Shown: one piece after another, positions 11,726 through 21,577 of the stretch
Position numbering within the stretch: the stretch's first letter is position 1
Layout of the letters: every line of letters starts with the position of its first letter
Source of the DNA: an uncultured Clostridia bacterium
GTDB taxonomy: Bacteria > Bacillota > Clostridia > TANB77 > CAG-508
Length of the DNA stretch: 64,000 bases
Direction of reading: 5' to 3'
Assembly (NCBI GenBank): GCA_934129745.1
Contig: CAKOWZ010000004.1
Location: 31,190 to 95,189 of the forward strand
The notes under the pieces: generated by a model
What the model was told of the DNA's origin: nothing
The model's database searches: none
Seen by the model: the letters and a program-made list of their open reading frames with translations, nothing else
Position numbers and translations under genes: made by a program

Positions 11726-13525
11726 TCACTTTAATTCTAAATTAGCAGGACTAACATTAACAGTAGAATTAGTTGTATAAATAACAAATCCAGGCTTACT
11801 ATTAGAAGGCTTTTTTACATACTTACCTAAAGTATAATCAACAGGCACATTTGAAGAAAGCCTAGCTTTACTATAATAAGCAACAATTTGAGCACACTTT
11901 ATTATCACATCAATAGATGGAGTTGTATTATTAGTAAGTAAAATTCCATGACTACCATGAATATCTTTTGTATGAAACCACATATCATGTGATTTTAAAA
12001 CCTTTGTTGACAAATAATCATTCTGTTTATTATTCTTACCAACCAAAAATGTATATTCACCAATTTTATATTCAATAGGAACATAATCTTTATCAGTTTT
12101 TTTATCTTTATTTTTTTTCTTTACTGTTTTTATATTTTGTGAACCTTTAATCTTTTTACTAAAAAACAAATCATTTTCCTTAATTTCAGTATAAATTTCT
12201 TCAACATCAAGAACACTTTTAGCATTATCTAAAGAAAATATAATTGTTTCAATATAATCTAACTCAGATATTGTTTCAGCTTTTTGTTTATTAACAATTT
12301 CTAATGCATTTTTTAATTTATTATATTTTTTATAATAATTTTTTGCATTAATAGATGGTGATAAATGTTTATTAACAGGAATTTTAATGATTGAATTATT
12401 GTCATAATAATTTTCAACCTCAATAAAATCATCATCAAATTCTTTAAATTTGTACATATTTGCTGTAATTAATTCACCATATAATTGAAATTTGTCTTTA
12501 TCTTCACATTCTTTTAATTTAGAATTTATATTTTGTAATTTTTTAGTAATCTTTTTTAAAGTAGCTTGAACAAGTTTTAAAACAGTATTTCTATAATTTT
12601 TAAAATCTGAATCTTGTTCTTTTTCAGTATAAAAATCATCTAAAAAGAAATTTAAATTTGGTAAATCATTAGAATGTTCTGATATTATTTTATTTGAATT
12701 ATTAATATTTGAATCAGTTTCAATTTTACTTTCATAATTAATATCAAATTCAGAATTATTAACATTTTTTAATGTTACAGTATAATCAGAATTGTATAAT
12801 TTAAGTGAAACATTACCTTTCAAACATTCACAAATATATGAGTAAATTATTTCAAGATTTTCTTTTGTAACAATATTTTCAATTCTATTTTCATTTAAAA
12901 TATTTTGAATAAATAATTTACTAATTCCATTAAAAGTATTAGAAATACCATTATCAAGTGTTTCAAGGTCTTTTGTATAATTATAAAATTCATCAAAATT
13001 GTGTATTTTCAAAAAATCTAATTTTGTAATTTCAGGTAATTCATAAGGATGTGCTGGTAAAATATCTCTAGATGAATTATTTGAAGAATCAAGATGTCTT
13101 AAACTATCAATAATAATATTTTTATCATTCAAAAGTATTATATTACTATGTTTTCCCATTAATTCAATAATTAATTTTTTTGTTGTTAAATCATTTAATT
13201 CATTATAACATTCCATATCAATTATAACTATTCTTTCTAATCCATGCATAGAAATATTTTTAATTTTTCCTCCAATTAGATGTTTACGTAAAAGCATACA
13301 AAAATTTGGAGCATTAAGAGGATTTGGTTTAGATTTTGTTGTTAAATTTATTCGATAATTATCTACATTGATAGTACAATTTAATGCATAATTTTTCCCT
13401 TTATTATAAATTCCTAATATAATTTCATTTTTATTAGGTTCAAAAACTTTATTAATTTTTCCACCAGTTATAAATTCATTTAATTCAGAAACTATTGATT
13501 TTGTTACTATTCCATCAAATGCCAT
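11726..13525 (-). CDS. rqcH: Ribosome quality control protein RqcH (NFACT family)
   Basis: Binds the peptidyl-tRNA-obstructed 50S subunit and directs C-terminal alanine tailing of stalled peptides; older names are FbpA or fibronectin-binding-like protein. The N-terminal NFACT-N domain starts MAFDGIVTKSIV and includes LRKHLIGGKI. A long coiled-coil middle (residues about 270-430) follows, and then NFACT-R with DMWFHTKDIHGSHGIL and YTLGKYVKKP near the C-terminus. It is 599 residues long, slightly longer than usual because of an Asn/Ser-rich insert. The start has GAAAGGAG upstream on the minus strand. Confidence 0.95.
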   Translation of the reverse strand: MAFDGIVTKSIVSELNEFITGGKINKVFEPNKNEIILGIYNKGKNYALNCTINVDNYRINLTTKSKPNPLNAPNFCMLLRKHLIGGKIKNISMHGLERIVIIDMECYNELNDLTTKKLIIELMGKHSNIILLNDKNIIIDSLRHLDSSNNSSRDILPAHPYELPEITKLDFLKIHNFDEFYNYTKDLETLDNGISNTFNGISKLFIQNILNENRIENIVTKENLEIIYSYICECLKGNVSLKLYNSDYTVTLKNVNNSEFDINYESKIETDSNINNSNKIISEHSNDLPNLNFFLDDFYTEKEQDSDFKNYRNTVLKLVQATLKKITKKLQNINSKLKECEDKDKFQLYGELITANMYKFKEFDDDFIEVENYYDNNSIIKIPVNKHLSPSINAKNYYKKYNKLKNALEIVNKQKAETISELDYIETIIFSLDNAKSVLDVEEIYTEIKENDLFFSKKIKGSQNIKTVKKKNKDKKTDKDYVPIEYKIGEYTFLVGKNNKQNDYLSTKVLKSHDMWFHTKDIHGSHGILLTNNTTPSIDVIIKCAQIVAYYSKARLSSNVPVDYTLGKYVKKPSNSKPGFVIYTTNSTVNVSPANLELK

Positions 13526-13689
13526 TATATGTCTCCTTTCGATTATTTTACTGTGACCTAAGTATATCAGGAAAGAATTTTTTTTTCAAGTAGATTGGAA
13601 TTATTGAAAATATATCGTAATAATATAATTAAATTTGAATATTATTGTAAAAATTACAAAAACTTAAGATATAAGAAAGAGAGATTAAT

Positions 13690-14685
13690 ATGAAAATTAT
13701 AATATTAATAATAGTGACAATTTTAATATTTACAAATGCACTTACTGATGCACCAAATGCAATTGCAACATTAGTAGGAACTGGTGTTATGGAATTTAAA
13801 AAAGCTGCTAGATTAAGTGCAATTTTTAATTTAATAGGAATTATTGTTATGTGTTTTGTTAATTTTTCTGTGGCAAATTGTTTAAGTCGGAATGGTTAAT
13901 TTAAATGATGGATTAACAGGATACATTGTTTTAATTAGTGCTATGGTTTCAGTAATAATATTTGCACTTAGTGCATTAATATGGGGAATACCAACAAGTG
14001 AGACACATGCACTTGTTGCAGGACTTACAGGAGCAGCAATTTCAGCATATGGAATTAGCCGGAGTTAATTTTAGTGAATGGAAAAGTGTTATTATTGGAT
14101 TAATCTGGTCAATAGCTGGAACTTTTATAATTAGTGTTATTATGACAAAAATTATGAATCCAATTTTAAAAAACACTAAAGATAAAAATGTAAAAAAAGG
14201 ACAAATTTTAAATACATGTGGAATGTCATTTATGCATGGAGCACAAGATGGACAAAAATTTATAGGCATATTGATAATTTTTATATGTTTATTACGTAAA
14301 ACTCCAATTCCAGAAAATGCGATTCCACTTGATTATATTGGAATTATTATATTTACTGCTGTTGTAATGGCTATTGGTTGTTCTGTTGGTGGAAAGAAAA
14401 TTGTTGATAATATTGGAACTCAAATGGCAACTCTAAATATTCAAGATGGTTTTATAAGTGATGTTACAACTATTATTACTTTATTAATTGCAAGTTTAAC
14501 ACGGTTTACCAATTAGTACAACACATGCAAAAACTATGTCTATAATTGGTGTTTCAAAATCTAATGGTAGAGAACATAACATGAAAAAGTTTTTAGAAAT
14601 ATGTAAAGCATGGGTAATTACATTTCCTGTTTGTGGTTTAATTGGTTTTGTTTTATGTTATGGAATGATTAAGATTTTGGGATAA
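13690..14685 (+). CDS. pit: PiT-family inorganic phosphate transporter, frame restored at three CGG sites
   Basis: A low-affinity phosphate:cation symporter in the membrane. Read as plain triplets it falls into four pieces, but skipping one C at each of three in-frame CGG triplets (13888, 14060, 14502) gives one 330-residue PiT protein. The two inverted family repeats are both intact: TDAPNAIATLVGTG and GIPTSETHALVAG in the first half, HGAQDGQKF and TGLPISTTHA in the second. The restored residue in all three cases is glycine (LSGMV, ISGVN, TGLPIS). No other damage is visible, so a pseudogene is unlikely. It is transcribed divergently from rqcH. Confidence 0.85.
13888..13890 (+). other. CGG +1 recoding site 1 (pit)
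   Basis: AGT-C-GGA-ATG: an in-frame CGG. Zero-frame reading stops three codons later (TAA), while omission of the C gives SGMVN and an open frame. Confidence 0.8.
14060..14062 (+). other. CGG +1 recoding site 2 (pit)
   Basis: AGC-C-GGA-GTT: zero frame gives CGG AGT TAA. Omission of the C gives ISGVNF in the PiT frame. Confidence 0.82.
14502..14504 (+). other. CGG +1 recoding site 3 (pit)
   Basis: ACA-C-GGT-TTA: zero frame stops at TAG four codons on. Omission of the C restores the invariant PiT motif TGLPISTTHA. Confidence 0.88.
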
Positions 14686-14699
14686 CTGCTAAAAACCAC

Positions 14700-14727
14700 T
14701 TGAATTTTAAATTCAATCATGTATAAT
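14700..14727 (+). promoter_or_regulatory. Putative promoter of trxB-trxA
   Basis: TTGAAT, a 16-base spacer and TATAAT end about 48 bases before the trxB start, which has AAGGAGG. Confidence 0.55.
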
Positions 14728-14775
14728 ATAAACAGAATTGAATAAAACTAATATACAAAAAAGGAGGACAATTTC

Positions 14776-15636
14776 ATGTATGATGTAATTATACTGGGAG
14801 CAGGGCCTGCAGGTGTATCAGCGAGTTTGTATTGTAAAAGAGCTAATAAAAATGTTTTAATAATTTATAATGATAGTTCAGAATTATTAAAAGCACAAAA
14901 AATTGATAATTATTATGGATTTGAAAATGGAATTTCAGGGAAAGATTTATATGAAACAGGAATTAAACAATCACAAAATTTAGGTGTTGAAATTATAAAA
15001 CAAGAAGTAATAAAAATTGAAATGGAAAATGGATATTTTAATGTTATAACAGAAAAAAATTCTTATAAATCAAAATCTGTTATTATTGCAATGGGATCTA
15101 AGAAAAATACACTTAAAATTCAAGGTGTTCAAGAATTTGAAGGAAAAGGAATAAGCTATTGTGCAATTTGTGATGGATTTTTCTATAAAAATAAAGATGT
15201 TGCAGTAATTGGAAGTGGTAATTATGCAATTTCTGAAACTAATGATTTGATAAATATTGCAAATAAAATTACCATATTAACTAATGGTGAAAAAGCCCCA
15301 GAATTTAGAGCAGATAATGTTGAAATTGTTACCAAAAATATTAAACAAATTTCTGGAGAAAATAGGGTTCAAGAAATAGAATTTGATGATAATTCATATT
15401 TAAAAACAGATGGAGTGTTTATTGCACAAGGAACAGCTGGTGCAGTTGATTTTGCAAAAAAACTTGGAATTATGTCACAAAATAATAATATTATTGTTAA
15501 TGAAAATATGGAAACAAATATTAAAGGCATTTTTGCATGTGGTGATTGTACAGGTGGTTTGTTACAAGTTTCAAAAGCAGTGTATGAAGGCACTAAGGCT
15601 GGTTTAGCTGTTATTGAATATTTGAAAAAATATTAG
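14776..15636 (+). CDS. trxB: Thioredoxin reductase-like flavoprotein
   Basis: Reduces the thioredoxin encoded 42 bases downstream. It has the FAD motif GAGPAGVSAS at the N-terminus, the redox-active CAIC in SYCAICDGF near residue 133, and the second FAD motif FACGDCTGG near the C-terminus. The second nucleotide-binding region reads IGSGNYA in place of GGGDSA, and the HRRxxxR arginines that grip NADPH phosphate are absent (TILTNGEKAPEF). At 286 residues it is shorter than standard TrxB. This resembles ferredoxin-dependent or other non-NADPH clostridial reductases; that electron donor is an inference. Confidence 0.9.
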   Translation: MYDVIILGAGPAGVSASLYCKRANKNVLIIYNDSSELLKAQKIDNYYGFENGISGKDLYETGIKQSQNLGVEIIKQEVIKIEMENGYFNVITEKNSYKSKSVIIAMGSKKNTLKIQGVQEFEGKGISYCAICDGFFYKNKDVAVIGSGNYAISETNDLINIANKITILTNGEKAPEFRADNVEIVTKNIKQISGENRVQEIEFDDNSYLKTDGVFIAQGTAGAVDFAKKLGIMSQNNNIIVNENMETNIKGIFACGDCTGGLLQVSKAVYEGTKAGLAVIEYLKKY

Positions 15637-15677
15637 ATAATATATATTTTTCTAAAAAGAAAGGAAAGAAGTTTAAG

Positions 15678-15998
15678 ATGGAAGTTATAAAATTAAATAA
15701 TGAAAATTTTAATAAAGAAGTAAAAGAATCATCTAAATTGGTTCTAATAGATTTTTATGCTGATTGGTGTGGACCATGTAAAATGATGTCACCAATAATT
15801 GATGAAATTGCAAATGAAGTTGATGATAGAGTTAAAATTTGTAAATTAAATGTAGATGAATCACAAAATATTGCTATTGAATATAATGTAATGAGTATTC
15901 CTACTTTGATTATATTCAAAAATGGTGTCATGATTAATAATATTGTTGGATTAAGACAAAAACAAGAGATTTTAAATATTATTAATAATAATTTATAA
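15678..15998 (+). CDS. trxA: Thioredoxin
   Basis: A 106-residue cytoplasmic dithiol carrier with the active site ADWCGPCKM near residue 30 and the cis-proline MSIPT. It lies directly downstream of the reductase gene, almost certainly its partner and in the same operon. GAAAGGAAAG provides the ribosome binding site. The next 200 bases are A-rich and without a gene. Confidence 0.97.
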   Translation: MEVIKLNNENFNKEVKESSKLVLIDFYADWCGPCKMMSPIIDEIANEVDDRVKICKLNVDESQNIAIEYNVMSIPTLIIFKNGVMINNIVGLRQKQEILNIINNNL

Positions 15999-16215
15999 AA
16001 TAATGAAATTTACTAGAATAAAAAATTGAAAAATATACAGAAAAATGTAAAGAAATAAAAATATAAAGAAGTATAAACAGATATAAAACAAATATGAAAT
16101 ATATACGCAACAAATAAAAAACAAACAAAAAGCAAATATAAAACAAATACAAAACAAACAATAATGAATAATTAAATAGTAATACTTAAAAAGACAAAAT
16201 TTGGAGGTAATAGAT

Positions 16216-17319
16216 ATGGCAAATATTTTAGATTATATAGAATGGAGAGGAGATTTACCATTTAATCAATCTCCTTTTAATGAAATAGATAATCTAATTT
16301 TATCAAGAGTTTCATACTTTTCATTTGATGAAATAATTTCAGATGGAGAAGAAATTACAATCAAAGAAGCATACAAAAGATTTTCAAAATTAGATGAAGA
16401 AAAAATAAAATATCTTATAAAAGGAGATATAGATTTATTTCCAGCATTAGCAAAAAGTGAAAGATTTGGGAATCTAATTTTAAGAGATTTTATAAATAAA
16501 TTTGATGCTAAAACAGAAAAACAATTTTGTGCAATAACAATTATGATACCAGACCAAACAGCATATGTATCATATAGAGGAACTGATAATACTCTTATTG
16601 GTTGGAAAGAAGATTTCAACATGAGTTTTATGGAATATGTCCCTGCACAAATTGATGCAAAAAATTACCTAAATGATATTGCAAATAAAATAACATGTAA
16701 TATTAGAGTTGGTGGACATTCAAAAGGTGGTAATTTAGCTGTATATGCATCTACTTTTTGTGATGAAAAAATAAAAGATAGAATTATAAAAGTATATAAT
16801 AATGATGGACCAGGATTTTTTGAAGAAGTGATTAAAACAAAAGAATATCAGCAAAATTTACCTAAAATACATACATATATTCCACAAGCATCAATTATTG
16901 GAAGAATGCTAAATCATGAAGAAAAAACAACTATTGTACAAAGCACTCAATTTGGAATTTATCAACATGATTTATTTAATTGGCAGGTAATGGGAAGTAA
17001 ATTTGTTACAGCATATGGACTTACTGAAAATAGTGAAATTATTGATAAAACTTTGAAAAAATGGTTACAAGAAGTTAGCCCAGAACAACGTGAAAAATTT
17101 GCAGTTACATTATTTGAGATTTTAGCTTCAACTGATGCAAATACTTTATCAGAAATTAATGCAAATAAATTTGCTAATTATAAAAAGATTTTTGAATCAT
17201 ATAAAAATCTTGATGAAGAAGGAAAAAATATTATAAATAATACTGTAAGAACATTATTAAATATAGTAAAAGAGAATATTAAAAAATCTGGTAAAAAAGA
17301 TGAATTAGAAAACAAATAA
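16216..17319 (+). CDS. Mbeg1-like (DUF2974) alpha/beta-hydrolase
   Basis: A 367-residue protein of the Mbeg1-like/DUF2974 group of predicted lipase-fold hydrolases. The N-terminus NILDYIEWRGDLPF is characteristic, and GGHSKGGNLA near residue 165 is the nucleophile elbow (Ser). A candidate Asp follows in YNNDGPGF and a candidate His in GIYQHDLF. No signal peptide is visible. The ATG at 16216 is chosen because GGAGG at 16202-16206 is nine bases upstream. The substrate is unknown. Confidence 0.85.
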   Translation: MANILDYIEWRGDLPFNQSPFNEIDNLILSRVSYFSFDEIISDGEEITIKEAYKRFSKLDEEKIKYLIKGDIDLFPALAKSERFGNLILRDFINKFDAKTEKQFCAITIMIPDQTAYVSYRGTDNTLIGWKEDFNMSFMEYVPAQIDAKNYLNDIANKITCNIRVGGHSKGGNLAVYASTFCDEKIKDRIIKVYNNDGPGFFEEVIKTKEYQQNLPKIHTYIPQASIIGRMLNHEEKTTIVQSTQFGIYQHDLFNWQVMGSKFVTAYGLTENSEIIDKTLKKWLQEVSPEQREKFAVTLFEILASTDANTLSEINANKFANYKKIFESYKNLDEEGKNIINNTVRTLLNIVKENIKKSGKKDELENK

Positions 17320-17351
17320 AAAATATAATTCAAAATGAAAGAAGTGGAAAA

Positions 17352-18395
17352 ATGAAAGATAGAAAAAAGCTATTTAGAAATTTAGCTCTTTTTGTATTAT
17401 TGATAGGAATAACATTTTATATATTATTTAAAGACCAAGATTTTAATCAAATGAAAAATATATTAGTATCAGTAAAACCACAATATGTATTGATTGGAAT
17501 GATATGTGTTTTATTATATGTAATTTGTGAAGCAATAAATATAGGAAGAACATTAAAAAATTTAAATGAAAAAACAAGTTTTAAACAAAATTTGAAATAT
17601 GCATTTATAGGATATTTCTTTAGTGCTATAACCCCTGCAGCAAGCGGAGGACAACCAATGCAGATTTATTACATGCATAAAGATAAATTATCAATTTCAA
17701 ATTCAACACTAACTTTGTTAATTAATTTAAGTAGTATGCAAGTGGTAACAATTTTATTTGCATTAATTAGTTTGATATTTAATTATAGCTATTTAAGTGG
17801 TGTTTTAATTGTATTTTTTATAGTTGGAATATTACTTAATTTAAGTGCATTATTATTGTTGTTAGGTGGAATTTTATCTAAAAGAATGACAAAAGGATGT
17901 ATTAATCTTGCTATAAAAGTAATGAAAATTTTTAGAATAAAAAATATTGAAAGTAAAAAAGAAAAATTGGAAAAAGAATTATTAAAATACCAAGATAATG
18001 CTGTTTATGTTAAAAATAATAAATTATTAATTCTAAAAACATTTATTACAACTATAATTCAATTTATAATATATTATAGTATAACATTTTGGACATACAA
18101 AGCTTTAGGATTTTCAGGACATAATATTATACAAATTATAAGTATGCAATCTGTATTATTTGCAACTGTTTCAGGAATTCCATCACCAGGTGCAGTAGGT
18201 GTTACAGAAGGAGCATTTATAGAAATCTTTAAAACAGTATATCCACGAAGTGTTATGGGAAGTGCAGTTTTATTAAATAGAGTAATTAGTTTTTATTTCT
18301 TAGTTTTAATTAGTGGTATGGTTACAATTATCAGTTATTTAAAATTTGGAAGAAAAGATGAAGAAATTCAAGATAATAAAAATTGTTTAGATTAA
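17352..18395 (+). CDS. Lysylphosphatidylglycerol synthase TM-region / UPF0104-like membrane protein
   Basis: A 347-residue integral membrane protein with about eight helices. It matches the flippase-like LPG_synthase_TM family: ITPAASGGQPMQIYYM near residue 95 and SGIPSPGAVGVTEGAF near residue 275 are the signature loops. It has no soluble aminoacyl-transferase domain, so it is not a full MprF. A lipid or polyprenol-lipid flipping role is inferred from the family. It starts 32 bases after the DUF2974 gene. Confidence 0.85.
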   Translation: MKDRKKLFRNLALFVLLIGITFYILFKDQDFNQMKNILVSVKPQYVLIGMICVLLYVICEAINIGRTLKNLNEKTSFKQNLKYAFIGYFFSAITPAASGGQPMQIYYMHKDKLSISNSTLTLLINLSSMQVVTILFALISLIFNYSYLSGVLIVFFIVGILLNLSALLLLLGGILSKRMTKGCINLAIKVMKIFRIKNIESKKEKLEKELLKYQDNAVYVKNNKLLILKTFITTIIQFIIYYSITFWTYKALGFSGHNIIQIISMQSVLFATVSGIPSPGAVGVTEGAFIEIFKTVYPRSVMGSAVLLNRVISFYFLVLISGMVTIISYLKFGRKDEEIQDNKNCLD

Positions 18396-18452
18396 AGATG
18401 TAAAAAAACAGAAGATTAAATAAGAAACTTACAAATGATTGGAGAAATGCAT

Positions 18453-19277
18453 ATGAAAAAAATGTTGAAAAATTTTTATGTAGTCATAACAATTATAATG
18501 ATTATTTTGATTAGTTGTATAGCTATTTTAAGTGTATGGGAATGTAAAAAATTTGAAAGCAAAACTTATGTAAATATATTTTATTTAAATGATTATGGTG
18601 AATCAATATTAGGTGGTAATATTATTAATAATTATGAAAATTATAATAATTTATATATAAATAATGTGACTAAATATGATGTGAATGAATGTTATGATGA
18701 TTTTGTAAATCAAAATTTTATTGTTGCATCTCTTGATTCAAAAGAAAATTATCCTAAAGATTGGTTGGAAAATTTTAATAGAAAAATAATACAATTACAA
18801 AAAGAATTTCCAAGTGATATGTATTGGAATCATGCTGATATGTGTAGTAGTGAACAAGATTTATGTTATTATAATACAGAGGTTGGTGTAAATATATATA
18901 CTGAAAATACAGGTGTTACAAACATTCCTTGTAATCATTATTTAGATGGTGAAAAAAATTGCAATATTTATAATGGTGTTTCAACAAATGCTTTAGGTTT
19001 TACATATGGAACACAATGTGCAGGTTTTTCAAGTATGTTGAGTGATAGAGTTTTTGGAAATGATGCTCCAATTAGAATGTTTACTGATTATGATGATATT
19101 AAAATAGGTGATCAGGCTCGTATAAATTCTGGAACACATTCTGTTTTTATTATTGATAAAACTGATGATTATGTTGTTGTTGCAGAATGCAATTCTGATT
19201 ATTGCTCTTGCAGGATTCAATGGGGAAGAATGATTGCTAGAGATGAGTTGATTGGGGTGTTTTATAGTAGGTGGTAA
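18453..19277 (+). CDS. Membrane-anchored papain/NlpC-like fold protein
   Basis: 274 residues; residues about 7-27 form an N-terminal membrane anchor or signal (VVITIIMIILISCIAILSV), with the rest outside the cell. The C-terminal half contains YGTQCAGFSSML, SGTHSVFIIDKTDDYVVV and AECNSDYCSC. A Cys in QCAGF followed by THSVF and an Asn/Glu resembles a Cys-His catalytic pair of NlpC/CHAP-type amidases. I do not recognise the exact family. The start is chosen because GGAGAA precedes ATG 18453 by six bases. Confidence 0.65.
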   Translation: MKKMLKNFYVVITIIMIILISCIAILSVWECKKFESKTYVNIFYLNDYGESILGGNIINNYENYNNLYINNVTKYDVNECYDDFVNQNFIVASLDSKENYPKDWLENFNRKIIQLQKEFPSDMYWNHADMCSSEQDLCYYNTEVGVNIYTENTGVTNIPCNHYLDGEKNCNIYNGVSTNALGFTYGTQCAGFSSMLSDRVFGNDAPIRMFTDYDDIKIGDQARINSGTHSVFIIDKTDDYVVVAECNSDYCSCRIQWGRMIARDELIGVFYSRW

Positions 19278-19319
19278 GTTGAAAGAGTTTTTAATATTAT
19301 GTGTTAAAGGGGAATTTGT

Positions 19320-20873
19320 ATGAAAATCAAAAGTAAAAAACTTAAAGAATGCTTAAATGAAAATATTATAGAATATTGTAAAGAAAATAATATAAAGATT
19401 AATAATATTATAAACGAATCTACAGGTGAAATATATGAAAAAGAGTTATTAAAAATTAATTATGCTATATTTCAAATGAATTTTGAATCTGATGAAAAAA
19501 TAGATGGAGAATTAAAAGAGTTGGCTGATTTATTAAAAAAAATGAATTTGCAATCTATAGAGATAAGTATATCAACAAGAGATAGAAAACCTAAGAAAAC
19601 TAATATTGATTTAATAAATTCATTAAATGATGACATAGAGAATATATATATTTCAGGATTGGATTTATCAATATATAACTCAGAAAAATTTTCAAGATTT
19701 AATAATTTAAAAAGTCTTTATATTACAAATTCTAACCTTTCAAGTATAGAGCTTATTTCAAAATTAAATCAAAATGTAAAGTTATCACTATATAATAATC
19801 CAATTGAAGATAATATATCAGAGGATACAATCAGAATTTTAAAAAAACATAAAGCTATCTTAAATTTTAGAAATGGTGCCTTTTATGATGGAGATAAAGG
19901 AGAGTTAAAAATAAAATCTACTAAAGATATTGATATAGATACATTGATAAAATGTACAGATATAGAAAACATCTTGCTCAAAAAAGGCAATATATTTTCA
20001 AATAATGCTTTTGCAAAACATTGGGATGATTCGTTATATACACGAGAAGAATTCATTAAAATAAAAAAAGAAATAAATAATATATTAAATCAAATAAATA
20101 TTCCAGAAAGTGATGCCCCGGATAAAGATAAGAAAATTTTTTCTCAAGTTTATAAAATTTTAGGAGAGAAAATTAAATATAATCACTATTTACTATCAGA
20201 TGAAAACAATAATGAAGATATTATAAAGAAAGGACAGAATTTATCAGATGGGTTAATAAAAAATACTTGTATATGTGCGGGATATGCACAAATTTTAGAT
20301 AGCATTTTAAATGAAGTTGGAATTGAAACTCAAATAATACATGCTTTTCCTATTGGAAAAGTGGAATTTGCATTTACTGCATTAAAATATGCAAATATAG
20401 ATTTTGTTGATCTGAATGTAAATCAAATTGAAAATACTACTAAAATATTAAATTATGATGATTCAATTGGACATGCATGGAATGTGGTTGAGTTGGATGG
20501 AAAATCGTATTTATGCGATTTGACATGGGATGCAGATAAAATAAAAAATGGACAATTTCCATTATCAAATTTTTGTTGTTCATTAAATACATTTATGAGA
20601 AATGGTCATTATCGTTATGGAGAATATAGCTATTTTTCTGAAATTTCTGAAATATCAGAAGAAGACCAGTTGAAATTCTTTGGACTTAATGAACAAGAAA
20701 TAGATCAGATATTAAATAATTCAGAAAAAAATACTGGAGAACAAGCACTGGAAAGTTGTGTTCAAAGTGTATCTGATAAAATCAAAAATTCAGATTTTAA
20801 AGAAATAGAAAGGCAATTTAGTGCAATACAACAAACAAAAGAGAAACAAGGAGGAAATGAATATGACAAATAA
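19320..20873 (+). CDS. Transglutaminase-like protein with an LRR-like N-terminal half
   Basis: A 517-residue soluble protein. Residues about 60-200 show leucine/isoleucine periodicity (SIELISKLNQNVKLSLYNN) like irregular leucine-rich repeats. Residues about 310-420 contain NTCICAGYAQIL, SIGHAWNVVEL and YLCDLTWD, the Cys, His and Asp of a transglutaminase/protease-like fold. The upstream gene also has a Cys-His type fold. Function is unknown; peptide crosslinking or peptidase activity is a guess. The end overlaps the next gene start by 11 bases. Confidence 0.65.
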   Translation: MKIKSKKLKECLNENIIEYCKENNIKINNIINESTGEIYEKELLKINYAIFQMNFESDEKIDGELKELADLLKKMNLQSIEISISTRDRKPKKTNIDLINSLNDDIENIYISGLDLSIYNSEKFSRFNNLKSLYITNSNLSSIELISKLNQNVKLSLYNNPIEDNISEDTIRILKKHKAILNFRNGAFYDGDKGELKIKSTKDIDIDTLIKCTDIENILLKKGNIFSNNAFAKHWDDSLYTREEFIKIKKEINNILNQINIPESDAPDKDKKIFSQVYKILGEKIKYNHYLLSDENNNEDIIKKGQNLSDGLIKNTCICAGYAQILDSILNEVGIETQIIHAFPIGKVEFAFTALKYANIDFVDLNVNQIENTTKILNYDDSIGHAWNVVELDGKSYLCDLTWDADKIKNGQFPLSNFCCSLNTFMRNGHYRYGEYSYFSEISEISEEDQLKFFGLNEQEIDQILNNSEKNTGEQALESCVQSVSDKIKNSDFKEIERQFSAIQQTKEKQGGNEYDK

Positions 20874-21377
20874 AATTGATAATATAACTTGTTTAGAGAT
20901 TTATGTTATTTTAACTGAGTTACAATTGTTTGAAAAATTACCAAAAGAGATACAGAGATATATAATAAATACAAAAAGCAATGACCATATTTTTGTGTTT
21001 GAAAAAAATATGCCAATACAATTTCAAACTGTAAATAAAAATACAATGGTTGTTTTATCATATTTATATTTAAAATATATAAATGAAAATTCAGAAGTAA
21101 AAAGAAAGTTATTGGATAAATATAAAAATAACAAAATACAGTATCAAGAAGAATTAAGAAAAAAATATAATCCAGAGGATCTGTTTAAAAATAAAAAAGA
21201 AAGCAAACCAGAGGAAACATCATTAGTTGAAGTGAAAAAATGGTATGAAAAAATGAGATTACTGAAAAAGAAAATATGGAGTATCGTAAAGAAAAAATAT
21301 ATAAGGATGTTTTTTTAGACAAAGAAGAAAGTATTGTTACTAAAGAGAAAATTGAAAAATACAAACAATATAATTAG
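20863..21377 (+). pseudogene. Hypothetical protein broken by an A-run contraction
   Basis: Starts at ATG 20863 with AAGGAGG upstream, and encodes a lysine/glutamate-rich soluble protein that I do not recognise. The zero frame ends at 21318. If the six-A run at 21248-21253 had seven A residues, the frame would continue as YEKNEITEKENMEYRKEK and end at 21377, giving about 171 residues. It marks the start of the decaying accessory region. Confidence 0.5.
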
Positions 21378-21565
21378 AAATAGGAGATCAAGGGAGAAAA
21401 TATGGAAATGATTTTGCAATGTTAAATTGCCTTCAGGGTTTTTCAGTAGATGAAATTGAATCTGAAACATTAGGAGTTCTACCAGTAATGGGAATAGAAG
21501 GTACAAGATTAAGAGGCATTAATGCAACAAAGAAAACTTTAGAAGATTTAATTATAGAAAAGTAG
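21374..21565 (+). pseudogene. 3' fragment of an unrecognised coding sequence
   Basis: The frame LEIGDQGRKYGNDF... to TLEDLIIEK runs to a TAG at 21563-21565 and has protein-like composition, but no start codon with a ribosome binding site. It is probably the surviving C-terminal part of a gene. The next gene follows with AGGAGG immediately after its stop. Confidence 0.4.
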
Positions 21566-21577
21566 GAGGAAAAACAA

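Noticed and set aside
13690..14685. Reading the phosphate transporter as a triple-frameshift pseudogene
   Set aside because: All three breaks are the same C insertion before a Gly codon, every conserved motif is intact, and the same event occurs in five other conserved genes.
16000..16200. A-rich AAAACAAA stretch between trxA and the hydrolase gene as a structured repeat
   Set aside because: It is simple-sequence A-rich DNA with no consistent unit or symmetry.
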